Assembly: GCF_030272615.1 (NCBI RefSeq)
Contig: NC_081406.1
Location: 231,126,396 to 231,190,395 of the forward strand
Reading direction: 5' to 3'
Length of the DNA: 64,000 bases
DNA from: Cryptomeria japonica
Lineage: Eukaryota > Streptophyta > Pinopsida > Cupressales > Cupressaceae
In this document: piece by piece, positions 35,668 to 48,300 of the stretch
How positions within the stretch are numbered: the first letter of the stretch is position 1
Layout: each line of letters starts with the position of its first letter
Made by a program: the position numbers and the translations under genes
The notes under the pieces: generated by a model
What the model saw: only the letters and a program-made list of their open reading frames with translations
Databases searched by the model: none
Told to the model about the DNA's origin: nothing

Positions 35668-37142
35668 TGTAGACGTATAAAAATGACCACTTTCCTAAAT
35701 GAATATTTAATATTCATTTAAACCTCGTTCCTCTATTTAATTAAATTCTTCACATTCATCTATTTAATTAAATGAATTGCTTAATTTATTTAATTAAATT
35801 CACCTAAGCCTTTCATAACCTTTAATTAAATAAATCACTTTATTTAATTAATTTTGTCTTTCTCCCCTTTTAATTAAATTTATATTTAATTAAATTGATC
35901 CTTGCAAGTAAATAAATCTAATTTATTTATTTAAATCCCCCACTTGTATTTATGCAAGTTGTATCTATTTTTGTTGAAATAAAATAATTTATTTTAATTA
36001 AAATCCCCCTCCATCCACTTGCATTTTCCTACATCTCCCACTTACCTCTCTAAACCCCTTCTAGATTCTTATAATCACTTCTAAAGTATCCTAATCCATC
36101 TCCTAAATATTGTCACATCCCTAAGCAAAGGGAAGTCACTTCTCAAACCCTCAAAGTCTTTGAAAACCATTAAAGGCTTTATGTCTTCAACAAGTTAACC
36201 TCTAAAGTCTTCCTAACCATTAATGGTTAACTCAACCTTCTTACATGATTAGAGACTTTCTCTCTAACTCAACCTTCATCGAACCCAAGGGTCTCATCAA
36301 GCATTCATTAGTTTGAACATAGTTATCCCTTTAACCCTTGCACAAGAGTTTATCCTTTGGGTAAAAGCTTTATCTAATGGATAACCCTAACCTAACCTTA
36401 ACCATTACCTCCTAAGGTAACCTTCATGTCTTCTCAAGCATTTAATGCTTCTTACATCTCCTCTCAAGCAATCTTTTGTTGACAGTTGTCACCATTTCAT
36501 TGGTGAGAATTGTAAACATGGATTGATAACTTTCAATCCTGGCCCTTGTTAAGATTACCCAATCTTGACCATCCATTGCCCTATTTTTCCTATAAATAGA
36601 GCTCCCATTCTTCATTTCATAATCCAAGTCTTTAGTATCAAACTTATAGACGTTTTGCTAAGTATATCCAAGTTTCATGCATCTAATCTATAATCATTTT
36701 AAAATCAAGCATTTAGCCTCTCTTTGAATAGAAATCATCTCAATAAGCATTTTGAGAAGCATTTCCATTATCAGAGCACTCTCATGTTAGATTAGTATAT
36801 CATGTTAGGATAGATTTTACTAATCTTTTATTTTATCATCATATTCCATGCTAGTTTAAATCATATTATATTTAACATCATGCATAACTAGGAATGCATT
36901 CATATTAAGTTGATCAAACATTCCTCATTCTTGGAGTTTTCATTCTTGAAGTCACTTTGCTCAGTGATCTGAGAGCAAAGGCATTGACTTGAGGGATCCT
37001 GTGAGATAGAGAACAATGGAACGTCCCTTGGGGAGTTGAGCTATTCAATATAGCTTCATAACTTGCACCATGAGTCCCATTTGTGTGTGGACCTTTTTGA
37101 AACCAGATTTTCCGTTTCTTTGCACCACTTTTCCCGCACACA
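35668..37142 (+). repeat. Element B 5' LTR
   Basis: 1475 bp, TG...CA. A TATAAATAG box lies at 36591-36599, so R starts near 36625. The U3 is rich in TTTAATTAAAT. The 61- and 75-codon minus-strand frames here recur in the 3' LTR and are not genes. Confidence 0.95.
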
Positions 37143-37147
37143 TTTTA

Positions 37148-37173
37148 TGGCGCTCAGCATGGGGCTCGAACCC
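37148..37173 (+). promoter_or_regulatory. Element B primer-binding site (tRNA-Lys-like)
   Basis: TGGCGCTCAGCATGGGGCTC at 37148-37167 followed by GAACCC. It lies 5 bases after the LTR end. It resembles the complement of a plant tRNA-Lys 3' end (from memory, about 23 of 26 positions), covering the acceptor strand and the T-arm. The tRNA identity is tentative. Confidence 0.6.
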
Positions 37174-37231
37174 CATAAAACATATAATTTTTAATGCAAG
37201 AGTGATATTGCAGGTACGTGAAAAAGTTGAG

Positions 37232-37488
37232 TTAGTGCTTTGGAGTTTTCTTTTAGTGCTTAGAAACCTTCTTCTAGCTCATCCCGTTTACTATTTAGCG
37301 CATTAGACTCTATAATTAGCGCATTGGGCAATTAGGTTAGCACATAATACTCTGACTGTCAACTGTAAAATCACAATGCATTAGAAAAATAGGCTAGCGC
37401 ATCTAGTAATCAGTCCAACGCATAGGGATCATTCGGTAGCGCTTCTGTTCATTTCTGTAGCACATAGGTGCAATAGTTTAGTGCATAG
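37232..37488 (+). repeat. TAGCGCAT motif array, leader part 1
   Basis: About ten copies of TAGCGCAT, TAGTGCTT or TAGCACAT at 20-40-bp spacing in the leader. The TAGTGC and TAGCAC variants are the expected deamination products of TAGCGC. Confidence 0.8.
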
Positions 37489-38187
37489 ATGTAACAGAGA
37501 AGCAAAAATTTCTAACTGAGGGAAGATCCTTTTAGGCTTGTATAATCCCACATCAAAATTTGATTGCTAACGGATTTTTCATGCAGGTTTTAATCTTTTT
37601 ATGTAGGAGCGATAAGAGTTGGTTTAGAAGTTCTTTATTTTGCTTTCTTTCAAAAGAAGTTAGTTAAAAAGAACTCATTCTCTCTTTCTTTTTTTTGCAG
37701 AATTTAAAATAAACCTCATCATTTCATTTGGATGCTTAAAATGAATTGCAAACTTCTTTTTGGTGTTTAAAATAAACTTCATCTTTTCTTTATTGCAAGG
37801 TAAAAAGAACAACGAAAATCACATTTACTTTCTTGCAAGTTAAGGAAAACACTTCATTTTTTGGGCTCTAAAAAGAACAAGCAAGTTTACTTTCAGCAAG
37901 GTTAAAACAAATTTCACCTTCCTTTGTTGTTTAAAAGGATCGACTTCATTTTCAGTGCAAAGGAAAAAGAGCCTCATCTTCATTTTATGCAAAACAAAGA
38001 GGGAAAGCTTTCCCCTATCGACTTTAAATTTAGTTGACCAAATCATGATTTACTTTGTTGACCAGACTTATTTTTCAAAGGTTTTGGAAATACACACTTT
38101 GCTATGAAAGGTTAAAAATAACACCGTGCTTGTTGGAGCAACATCTCCAAATAGAAGTTAGCAAATCATTGAATTAAAGGTAAAAAA
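37489..38187 (+). other. Element B leader, left of the copia insertion
   Basis: A/T-rich leader with repeated TTCATCTTT and AAAATAAACTTCATC words and the hairpin at 38133-38150 (shared with element A). No coding frame was recognised. It ends at the copia target duplication, 38183-38187. Confidence 0.5.
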
Positions 38188-38901
38188 TGTAAAGTTTTAT
38201 TCAATTACAATAAAAGAACAAATTATATATGTGAGAATTTTATATGATTATATTATCTAATAATTTGATTGTTTTGTTGCAGGCTGAAGGAGAGAGATCA
38301 TTAATATTTTATATGTCTTCTCCAAATGATTCATGTCGGGCTTTATATGTTTTAGAAGACCGGTCAATAGATGTCTTGACCGATCATGTCTTTTAGACAT
38401 GACCGATCAAGGCACCTATTGATCGGTGTCTTTCCATATTGCACATCCTGATTTCGGTTATGTTTGGTAACTAACATTTAATACTTAAACACTCGGTTGA
38501 AACAGTGTTAGTTATGATGCTTTGTTAATGGCCCGATTATAAATGTTTATCGATATGAACTAAACCCGATAACAAATAGCATTACATATGCTATCGGGTT
38601 AATACCCTGATAGCATATTAATGTCGATTCATAAATGAATCGACATTAATATGCTATCGGGTTATTAGCCCGATAGCATTTAGATCGACGCTTAACTATG
38701 TTAAGCAAGTCGTCGATCTAATCTATCTTTATCCAATGCCAATATCATAATCATGATCAATGTTACAATTTGATAAGCATATTCAATTCGGAAAGCATAA
38801 ATCAGATAATCTAATAGCATAGATGAATAAACCATAACAGAATAAAGGAGATTAACGGGTTAGAGAAGTCTTATCTTGCAGAAGCTACTAATGCATTAAC
38901 A
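38188..38901 (-). repeat. Copia 3' LTR
   Basis: 714 bp. It contains inverted repeats: a GACCGGTCAA/TTGATCGGT group at about 38359-38431, and a three-hairpin palindrome at 38586-38680 built from ATGCTATCGGG, its inverse, and AATGTCGATTCAT with its inverse. Confidence 0.95.
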
Positions 38902-39464
38902 CTCCCTCTTAGCTTTGGAAGATAGATAAAGTAACCTACATCACATTTCTCTTTCATAACCAGAATAATGTCAGTCTCCAAGAATATATATCATCCATAC
39001 ATATGATATGAAGTACCATCAGGACACAAGATACAAATATAAAACATCACTGTAAGTATGTGACATAGAGTATTACCTAACCACGTGATATAAAAGATTC
39101 ATCATTTCATTATGACAAGATATCACCTGAACATGTGATATCAGTATTGCCTAAACACGCAATACTAAGGATAAACATATGAGGATGGTTAAATTCTCAT
39201 CTTATCCAAGTTGTGATATGTGCACAAACATTTTATACAAATGTTTTATCACAACACCATCTTGGCACATCCATGACATACCAGAGATCCAACATGATAA
39301 CTAGTTTAGAGAATCATAGGATCGTCACCTTATGATGTCTGAATACAAGTGTTCATAATCTGAGAGATTGTCACCTCTTAGATATGAACATAGGGGGTGA
39401 AACCCAAAATGTCCCAACATGACAAAAGAAGTTTACACATTAAACATCTTATTTACAAAGCGGA

Positions 39465-42400
39465 TTACCTTTCTATCATACCTAAACCTTTTCTGAAGTG
39501 ATCAATCTTCACTCTGGAAAGAGGTTTGGTCAGAATGTCTGCAGTTTGATCTCCTGTACAAACATATTCTAATTGAATTACATTCCTGTCAACCATATCT
39601 CGTACATAGTGGTATGGGATCTCAATATGTTTGGACCTGTCATGGAATACTGGATTTACTGAAAGTTTTATGCAACTCTGATTGTCACAATGAATAATAG
39701 TAGGTTTCATAGGTTCTCCAAACAATCCCACAAGCAACTTCCTAAGCCATACTGCCTCTCGAGCAGCCATAGAAGCTACAATATATTTGGCCTCGGTGGA
39801 ACTTTGAGCTATAGAAAACTGCTTTCTGTTGATCCAAGATATCATGGCTGAACCTAAACTGAAACAACACCCTGAAGTTCTTTTTCTATCAATCACGCTA
39901 CCAACCCAATCTAAATCTGTAAATCCGTGTAGATCTATATCAACTTTCTCATATTTAAGACCAAGGTTTAGGGTACCTTGTAAGTATCTCATAATATGTT
40001 TTACTGCCACTAGGTGTATCTCCTTAGGTTCACACATAAAATGACTTAGAGAATTAACAACATAATAGATATCTGGCCTTGTATTTAATAGATACATTAG
40101 GGACCCAACCATCTGCCTGTACTGAGTAGGATCAGTGGACTGTGATTCTGCTGCTGCTTCTTTAAGTTTATGTAAGTTGGTTTCCATAGGAGAGGTCATG
40201 GGCCTACATTTTAGCATTCTGAATCTCGTCAAAATGTCCAAGGTGTACTTTCCTTAGTTTAGTACAATATTATTGGAATTCTGCCATACTTCTAACCCTA
40301 GGAAGTAATGAAGTAGTCCCAAGTCCTTCATATCAAATTCTGTGGATAGATCTTTCTTGCATTGATCTATAAGGTGATCATCTCATGTGATTAATAGGTC
40401 ATCAACATATAAAATCAATATTAGCATATCACCTTTATTTCTTTTGTAGTAGAGATTAGGATCTTCATCATTTTTAGTGAAATCTAGTTTTTAGAGATAG
40501 GTATCAATTCTTTCATACCAGGTCCTAGGAGCTTGTTTGAGCCCATAGAGAGATTTCTTAAGTCTACATACATGAGACTCTGCATTGTGAATTTCAAACC
40601 CTTTAGGTTGCTCTAGGTAGACTTCTTCTAAGATCTCACCATTTAAAAATGTTGTCTTAACATCCATCTGGTGTACCTTCCATCCCTTTGCTGCTGCAAT
40701 GACTAGTACAGCTCTTACCGATCTATATCTAGCAACAGGTGCAAATGTTTCTTCATAATCTATTCCTTCCCTTTGTGAGAACCCTCTGGCTACAAATTTG
40801 GCCTTGTGTTTTTCAATACTGCCATCTACAGCATGTTTGATCTTGAAAAGCCATTTAGATGAAACAACAGATTTCTTAGTTGGCCTAGGAACAATCTCCC
40901 AAACATCATTCTTCATAATGGATTGATACTCTTTAGACATTGCATCCTTCCATACTCGATGTTCAAGTGCATCTGATACATTGTTTGGTTCAACTTTAGA
41001 GAGATCATTCATAAGGGCAACATAGCTAGTGAATTTATTAGGCCTTTTACTTTCCCTGAAGGTTCCTGAAGGAGCAGCAAAGTTTTGAGCTTTTGTTACA
41101 GTCTTGGTGGCCCATAGTGGTCTTTTCTTGAGTTTTTCTCTAGGTGGGTTTTGAGTTTCACCTATAGTCTCCTCAGGATTCTCCCTCTGAAGCTCAGGAG
41201 GAGGATCTTCTTCTATGTTAGGAGTAGGGATGTAGATTTCAGGTTCTATTGTACTTTGGGCTCATTTGAAGGCTAAGTCTTCTTCAAAGATTACATCCCT
41301 ACTAAGTTCAATATTTCTTTGACCTTGTATCTAAATTCTATAGGCCTTGGATGTTTCACTATATCCTACAAATATTCCCCTTTTTCCAGAAGGTTCTAGT
41401 TTTAGTCTTTTCTCTTTAGGTACATGTATATAGATAGGACACCCAAATATCCTAAGGTGGCTGATATCTGACTTTATTTTGGTGAAGACTTCCCTAGGAG
41501 TTTTATCTTCAAGGTGGGAGCGAGGACATCTATTTTGTATATATACCGCAGTGCTAGTTGCTTCTGCCCAAAGTTTGATATTTAGATTTTGATCAAGGAT
41601 CATGGCTTTGGCAGCTTCTACAATAGTCCTATTTTTCCTCCCAGCTACCCCATTTTGTTGAGGATTATAAGGTATTGTTAACTCCCTCTTAATCCCTGAA
41701 TTTTTACAAAAATCTTTAAATAATTCTGAAGTATACTCCCCCCCACTGTCAGTTCTTAGGGTTTTAATTTTATTTCTTGAGTAGTTCTTCGTTAGTGATT
41801 TGAATTCTTTAAACCTATTGAGGATCTCTTCTGATTCTTTACATTTTAGAAAGTAGATCCAAGTTTTCCTAGAGTAGTCATCAACAAATGTTACATAATA
41901 CAAAAATCCCCCTAGAGAGGGTTCGGACATAGGTCCACATACATCAGAATGAACTAATTCTAATATTTTGCTTGTCTTCCTAGTACTATTTTGGAAGGCA
42001 CCCTTGGTATTTTTACCTAGGGCACATCACTTGCACACCTCTGAATGATATTGCTTCAACTTGGGTAGACCTGTGATAAGATTTCCCATAGATGATAAAG
42101 CCCTATAATTCAGGTGGCCTAGTCTTCTATGCCACACCTCATTTGCATTTGTGGCTTCATGAATTAAGGCTAAGTTGTGCTCTGTGCATAGCTCATACAA
42201 ATAGCCTTGTCTTTGTCCAATGACTTTAGCTTTCTTGATGGTAGAATTTCTCGGCCAAGCCAACACCTTGTTTTCCATGAAGGTCACTCTTTATCCATTA
42301 TCCTCTAGTGCTGATATGGAGACTAGATTTCTTTTGATGTCAGGGACATATATTACTCCTTCAATTTGCAATGACATGCCTGTCTTTAATTTGATGATGC

Positions 42401-42533
42401 AGGTTCCAATTTCTCTGACTGGATGTGAGGAATCATCTCTGATGGTCACTTCCTCATCATTCTCCTCTATCATGGAGTCTAGCACTTCTCTAGAATGGTA
42501 ATGTGTCTGGATGAACCATTGTCGATCACCCAT
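39465..42533 (-). pseudogene. Copia pol: protease end, integrase, reverse transcriptase, RNase H
   Basis: A single frame (minus) with stops at about 42290, 42027, 41331 and 40488 and others near 41270, 40390 and 40255. The order is protease C-terminus (IYVPDIKRNLVSISAL) and the GAG-pre-integrase HHCC region (WHRRLGHLNYRAL). The integrase core follows with VHSDVCGPM, FVDDYSRKTWIYFLK, RTDSGGEY and NPQQNGVAGRKNRTI. In the last motif Ala-Gly-Arg stands where the catalytic Glu is usual, so the DDE triad looks broken. The reverse transcriptase has KWLFKIKHAVDGSIEKHKA, ARGFSQ, DVKTTFLNG and YVDDLL. RNase H has SSTEAKYIVA, HCDNQSCIKL and HIEIPYHYVRD. It ends at TAG near 39465. It shares its element with gag at 43405-42479. 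Confidence 0.93.
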
Positions 42534-43405
42534 GAGTTAAACTTGTTTGTTGTATGACTTGTGAGTATTGAGTAGAGGACATAGTTCTCGAAGTCATCTT
42601 CCCTTTTGGATTTTCCTACTTTGACAAATGTGGCTTGTTTGGCTCTCTCCGAACATTTCACGACATAGTGTCTGAATTTGTCACACCTATAACATTGAAT
42701 ATGTGATAGGTCTTTCTTTGGAGTGTTCTTGCCTTGATGACTTTTTCTTTTCCTAAATTGCTTCTTCTTACTTTTCTTATTTGCGTTAGTATTTAGGACT
42801 TGAAGGTCTTCGTCTATGTTCTTTTGTTTTATTCCAATTTTGTTCAATCTCGACTCTTCTTGGAGACAATCATCTCTTAACCTTTCAAACTTAGGATATT
42901 TGGACCTTGCACTAATGCCTTGGACAAATGTATTCCATCCACTAGGCAACCCATCTAGAGCAATGAGTGTTAATTCTTTACTCTGGATCTCATAATCAAG
43001 GGTTGCAAGTTCATCTCTTAGGGTTGATATTCGCATGAAGTAGGAGTTGATTGTCTCCCCTTTGTTCATCGTGATATGATTTATCTCTCGTTTCAATGCC
43101 AGAGTACGACTTGCATTTGATATCTCAAATGTCCTTTCAAGTGCTTTGAACATTTTGTAAGTCATCTCTTGTTTCTTTATGATGGGCATTATGTTGTTTC
43201 TTACCCCATCAACTATTATTTTAATAGCTTTTTTATTTCCCTCAATCCATGATGTTTTGTCGGGTTCATTCTCGAGTGATGCACTTTTAGTTTGAACATA
43301 TGAATCAACTTTGTTTTCTCTCAAAATCATTTTGATTCTAAACTTCCAATCTAAGAAATCATCGCTACCTCCGAGTCTATCTTTGAATCTAATAGCGCTG
43401 GCCAT
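42479..43405 (-). pseudogene. Copia gag with CCHC knuckle and protease start
   Basis: 308 codons from ATG at 43405. A UBN2/gag-type N-terminus (FKDRLGGSDDFLDWKFR), TLRDELATLDYEIQSKEL, LDGLPSGWNTFVQGI, a Lys-rich stretch, and a zinc knuckle (C-x2-C-x4-H-x4-C, CYRCDKFRHYVVKC). The protease motif WVIDNGSSRHIT deviates from the usual D-[ST]-G-A. The frame is then lost and pol continues in another frame from 42533, so a frameshift separates the two halves of a polyprotein that is normally one ORF. Confidence 0.93.
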
Positions 43406-43494
43406 TTTGGAAATGTGATGTAATATATAATTTTGTTCTTGAATTATTCAGAAATTGAATAGCCTCAGATTCGATTAACCTGGCTCTGATACCA

Positions 43495-44208
43495 TGTAAA
43501 GTTTTATTTAATTTCAATAAAAGAACAAATTATATATGTGAGAATTTTATATGATTATATTGTCTAATAATCTGATTGTTTTGTTGCAGGCTGAAGGAGA
43601 GAGATCATTAATATTTTATATGTCTTCTCCAAATGATTCATGTTGGGCTTTATATGTTTTAGAAGACCGGTCAATAGATGTCTTGACCAGTCATGTCTTT
43701 TAGACATGACCGATCAAGGCACCTATTGATCGGTGTCTTTCCATATTGCACATCCCGATTTCGGTTATTTTTGGTAACTAACATTTAATACTTAAACACT
43801 CGGTTGAAACAATGTTAGTTATGATGCTTTGTTAATGGCCCGATTATAAATATTTATCAGTATGAACTAAACCTGATAACAAATAGCATTACATATGCTA
43901 TTGGGTTAATACCCTGATAACATATTAATGTCGATTAATAAATGAATCGACATTAATATGCTATCAAGTTATTAGCTCGATAGCATTTAGATTGATGCTT
44001 AACTATGTTAAGCAAGCCATCGATCTAATCCATCTTTATCCAATGCCAATATCATAATCATGATCAATGTTACAATCTGATAAACATATTCAGTTCAGAA
44101 AGCATGAATCAGATAATCTAATAGCATAGATGAATAAACCATAACAGAATAAAGGAGATTAATGGGTTAGAGAAGTCTTATCTTGCAGAAGCTACTAATG
44201 CATTAACA
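43495..44208 (-). repeat. Copia 5' LTR
   Basis: 714 bp, paired with 38188-38901. The same palindromes are present but have lost pairing at several CG-to-TG or CA changes. Confidence 0.95.
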
Positions 44209-44213
44209 AAAAA

Positions 44214-45071
44214 GAAGATTGTTTGCCTTGTCTCGAAGGTGGAAGGTATATGCTCTCCCCTTAACTGGGTGACCAAAAAGCCAAACCACTCTTTTATGCT
44301 TTCTTCATTTCAAGTACTTAAAACCTTTAGAAGGCATGCCCTCTCGAGTTTCTCTTAGAGCGCCATTTAAATGGTTGGTGAGAGGGGAATGACCTAAGTG
44401 GGAAACGACTTTATTGCCAAGTGTTCCAACCCACTATAATTAAAAGTAGAGGTTGATGAAAGTCCCTTCAATAGTTTTTCTCAACGATTAGCTTTCCCCC
44501 AGTATTTTTAAGATACATAAAGCCTTTGTTCTAAATGTTGGGAATCCTCCCAAGGGAGTTTATCACTGAAGACCAAACAAAAGCCTGATTAAAAACTTTA
44601 GAAATAGAAACGTTAAGCTGAGTCAGTATCCAAACATCTTCAATATCATAGTGCAAGGGTGGGGAAGAATCTTCCCCCAAGATTACTCACCATATATCTC
44701 CCAAGATAACTACTCAATTGAGAAGCAATTCACTTTGAGTTAATTTCTGGCAAAAGACAAAAAAAATGGGTGCCCCCTAGGGGGTGACACGGTTGTTTGA
44801 GTTGACGGAGTATCAAGACTAGTGGGCTATGGTATTGTTGATGACCCTTGAATAAAGAGTCTATCTGATTTGTCTTACTTGTATCTAAACCTGTGAAAAC
44901 ATTGGGGATTTGAACAGATCCTCACAGAACATACACTATCTGTTTAGCATAAGCAAAATTGGTTATCTCTTTCATGTCGTGTTTTCAAGTTATTTTCAAA
45001 AAATCATCCATCAAAACAAACAAGTGTTAAGATTTCTAAAACTAGCCAACAACAAAGCAATCAGGGTAGTT
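44214..45071 (+). other. Element B leader, right of the copia insertion
   Basis: Continues the leader after the copia target duplication. No coding frame was recognised. Confidence 0.5.
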
Positions 45072-45437
45072 TAGCGCTTAGAAGCAACCTCCTAGCACGT
45101 CTCGACCATTTTATAGCGCATCCAAATCATAACTCAGCGCTTTCATCAATCAAAATAGTGCATAAACAGTTATCATACTAGTTAACATTTTAGTGGCGCT
45201 TTGTGAAACCATATTAGCGCTTTTGAGCATCAACATAGCGCATCGAAGGCTTAACTTAGCGCTTTCAGTCTAAACTACAGCGCTTAATCGAGACATATTA
45301 GCGCATAATCTTCCCAGACAGAAATAGTTTTCAAAACTCTGAGTTAGCGTGTAACAGAGGCTGCTTAGCGCATAGGGAATTTCCTGTAGCGCATCTAGAT
45401 CATCAGATAGCGCATCTAGTCTTTGTTTTAGCGCATG
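45072..45437 (+). repeat. TAGCGCAT motif array, leader part 2
   Basis: About sixteen copies of TAGCGCAT or TAGCGCTT (variants CAGCGCTT, TAGCGTG, TAGTGCAT) at 15-40-bp spacing, including TAGCGCATAGGG and two TAGCGCATCTAG. Same motif and spacing as 37232-37488, and inverted at 57990-58310. Confidence 0.88.
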
Positions 45438-46332
45438 GTTAAAACACAGAAAAACAAAGAGTAAACCAAGCATTTTGGGAAAATTTCATCATCAGTCCTA
45501 AGCACCCTTTTAGGCCCTTTGTCAAACTCACCAGTCAGAATCTAAACCAAGTCATCAGATAAAACAATTCCAAAATCAAGCAAGCATCCTTAAAACAAAT
45601 TTGTCAAATCTTAAACCAGCTCGAGATAAGACTTCATCCAACCAAAATCAGGCAGTATCATCACATTGATGAAAATTTCACCATCTAATGGATCTTATCA
45701 CAAACAAATACCGAGTTTAATCCTTGAGTTGTCAAATCGAGTTTCCATATCGAGAGACTCTTATCCATATCATTTGACACACTTTATCATGGGGGCGAAT
45801 CTAAACCTCTACTTGATGAAGTAAGCTTGAGTTTTTCAAATGAAGTATCCCAATCCAAACATCGAAGGAAACCATTGATCATTCGTGTACAACCACTTCT
45901 CATATTTTGAGAAGAACAAGTCTTCATCACAAAACTAAGTTGAAGAAGAGACAACCTAGTTCTAAAAAAATTGCCAAACAAAATAAGTTTCTCTATATCA
46001 ATCGCCAACTTTTTAAATCACATCGTGCATTCTTGCGTCATATGCAATTGTATATTCAAGGCAAATCGAACGAGTTTGACAAAGAACCCTTAAGAAGCAA
46101 AACTTACATTTAGAAAGCAACATTCAACCAATGCTTAAATCATGGAGGAAGGATTAACCCCGCTTTATTCCCACAGTTTTGTATTACTTATAACATAGCT
46201 CGACCCGAACCACCAACCCTGGAGAGAGAAGAAGAAGATTGTATCTCCTTTTTCATAGAATTTTTTTACTAGATGCTCATTGTCACTCGCTCTTAAAGAA
46301 ACAAGCAAAGTGAACCACAACCAAAGTCAAGT
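45438..46332 (+). other. Element B leader, gag-proximal
   Basis: No convincing gene. A 68-codon Lys-rich frame at 45907-46113 has no recognised motif. Confidence 0.45.
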
Positions 46333-48300
46333 ATGGGTCATAGATTATCCAACCCTTTTGATTATAATGATCTGGGAGATACAAAGATCACTGAGGAACT
46401 TCTCCAAGAATGTAAAGAAAACCCCTCATTCCAAAAGCTCATGAAAAGACTCATTGAAGATGACAAGGAAAAATATATGCTCATGCTAACTAGCAAAGGA
46501 GTTAGACTTCCTGAAGATTTTGATACTAAAAATTTAAGGAAGGTCAATGAACAAATTTTTAGGACAAGGACTCGAAATTACACCTATCAAGAACAATAGA
46601 GAGAAGAAGAAACACATGATCCTAAAATCATACCTAAACAACATAACATACCTAGACACAACCATGCCCAAACTAGGGATAATGAAAGGGAAGAAGCTTT
46701 CCCTCGACAAATAAATGCACCCATGATCGCTCTTAGACAACAAATTCAAATGCTCCAAAGACAAATGCAGGGCATGCAATATTGGACCACAGTGGGATAC
46801 TCCTTGGACAAAATTTGTCCTTACCCTTTTGACAGGAGATTAAACATGATACCTTTTCCCCCAAATTTAGATGTACCAAAATACGACAAATACGATGGTA
46901 AAAGTGATCCATGTGATCATGTTTGGGAATTTTGTACCATAAGCCTAGAATTTTCTCACGATGCCACTTACTTAATGAGGCTATTCCCAAGAAGTTTGGG
47001 AGGGAAAATAATGGAGTGTTTGTCTAAACTTACACCTCCCATTAGATCCTTTGATGAGTTGGTAAACAAATTTATCAAACAATACTCCTATAATATTCAA
47101 CACGTGATCACCATGTTGGATGTATGTAATACCAAACAGAAAAACAATGAAACATTCATGGTGTTTCTTCAGTGTTGGAGGCATATGGTTTTAAGATATC
47201 CTCGAGATGCGCCTGAAAAGGAAAAGATAGAGATCTTTATAGACAATCTAAATAGTGAGATGAGTTATCAACTCAAGCTCCAATGCATACCATCTTTTGC
47301 TAAGTTGATCGAAAATAGAATCCAAGTAGAGGAAGCATGCATCAAGAAAGGAACATTGAAGTTCTTTAAGGAAGGAACTAATTCATCCAACACTCACTTT
47401 AACAACCAAAACAATAACAACACTTTAGACAAATCCAAATTCTAAGTGTTAACCAAGGCGCTAACACTTATCCGCAAAATACCAATCAGGGACCTTCAAT
47501 CTCAAACACCAACAACAATATCGAAGGAAACAACACTAACCGAGGGAATAATACAAATCAAAGAGGTAACACCAACACTTTCCCAAATAGACGCATCTAC
47601 ACACCATTGGGGCAGACCTTGGAATCAGCATTTCGAGAACTCCTGGCAAACAAGATTATCACATTGCCAACCATAAACAACTTTGAACCTCAGATCAAAC
47701 CACCTTGGTGGAATGATTCACATTTCCGTGATTTTCATCGAAACAAAGGACATCACACAAATGATTGCATGAGGCTTAAGAATATTGTTCAAGATGTGAT
47801 TGATAGAGGTGATTTAACGGTTGATGGTCTCAAAACAAATGGTGATCATGACGCCTTTAAAAATCCTCTTCCAAATTACAACAAAGAAGGAGCTTCATCA
47901 TCAAACGATACATGGGGGGCTCGCATAAATCATCTGTACAACAACACCATCAATCACATATCAATAGATGACAACCAAATAAATGTCATAAAAATCAAGG
48001 ACAAACAAGACCATACATCAATCAATGTGACAGCCAGAGCTCAAAAATACGTCTTGAAAGGGCATACATCAACATTGACCACTATCCCCAAGACTCAATA
48101 TGAATTGGTTAATCAACTGCGAAGAACTCCTGCTCAGATATCCATACTCAAGTTACTCAAACTCTCACCTAAACATAAGGACATCTTAGAACACACACTC
48201 ATTGAAACCAATGTGCCTCAAGATCTGGACATTGATAAATTTCAAGCCATGGTGGCTCATATGACAGGGCCCCATAATCTCACCTTTTCTAAACACAATA
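46333..48300 (+). pseudogene. Element B gag
   Basis: Starts at ATG 46333 and runs in one frame to 47445 across one TAG (46597-46599). The N-terminal part has NPSFQKLMKRLIEDDKEKY and LPEDFD. The Retrotrans_gag domain follows (ICPYPF, YDKYDG, LMRLFPRS, QYSYNIQHVITML, RYPRDAPEKEK, FIDNLN). Near 47440 the frame shifts by one. The Asn-rich linker then continues (NTNQGPSISNTNNN) into 47607-48449, where FHRNKGHHTNDCMRLKNI resembles the zinc-knuckle remnant at the end of Tat gag proteins, with the first Cys missing. Homologous to the gag of element A. Confidence 0.92.

Larger units (their letters stand above)
38188..44208 (-). mobile_element. Ty1/copia retrotransposon nested in element B
   Basis: Two 714-bp LTRs (38188-38901 and 43495-44208), reading TGTTAATGC...CTTTACA on the minus strand, are flanked by AAAAA duplications (38183-38187 and 44209-44213). 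The primer-binding site TGGTATCAGAGCCA (43494-43481) matches initiator tRNA-Met and abuts the 5' LTR. The polypurine tract GCTAAGAGGGAG (38913-38902) abuts the 3' LTR. Gene order gag, protease, integrase, reverse transcriptase, RNase H is copia-type. About 31 LTR differences (roughly 95-96% identity) by eye. It is inactive because of one frameshift and several stops. Confidence 0.96.

Noticed and set aside
36442-37141. 61- and 75-codon minus-strand frames, repeated at 59647-60355
   Set aside because: They occur only because the two LTRs of element B are near identical. There is no domain, and the TATA box of the LTR points the other way.
37148-37178. tRNA-like sequence GCTCGAACCC
   Set aside because: Only the complement of a tRNA 3' part is present, positioned directly after the LTR. 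It is a primer-binding site and not a tRNA gene.
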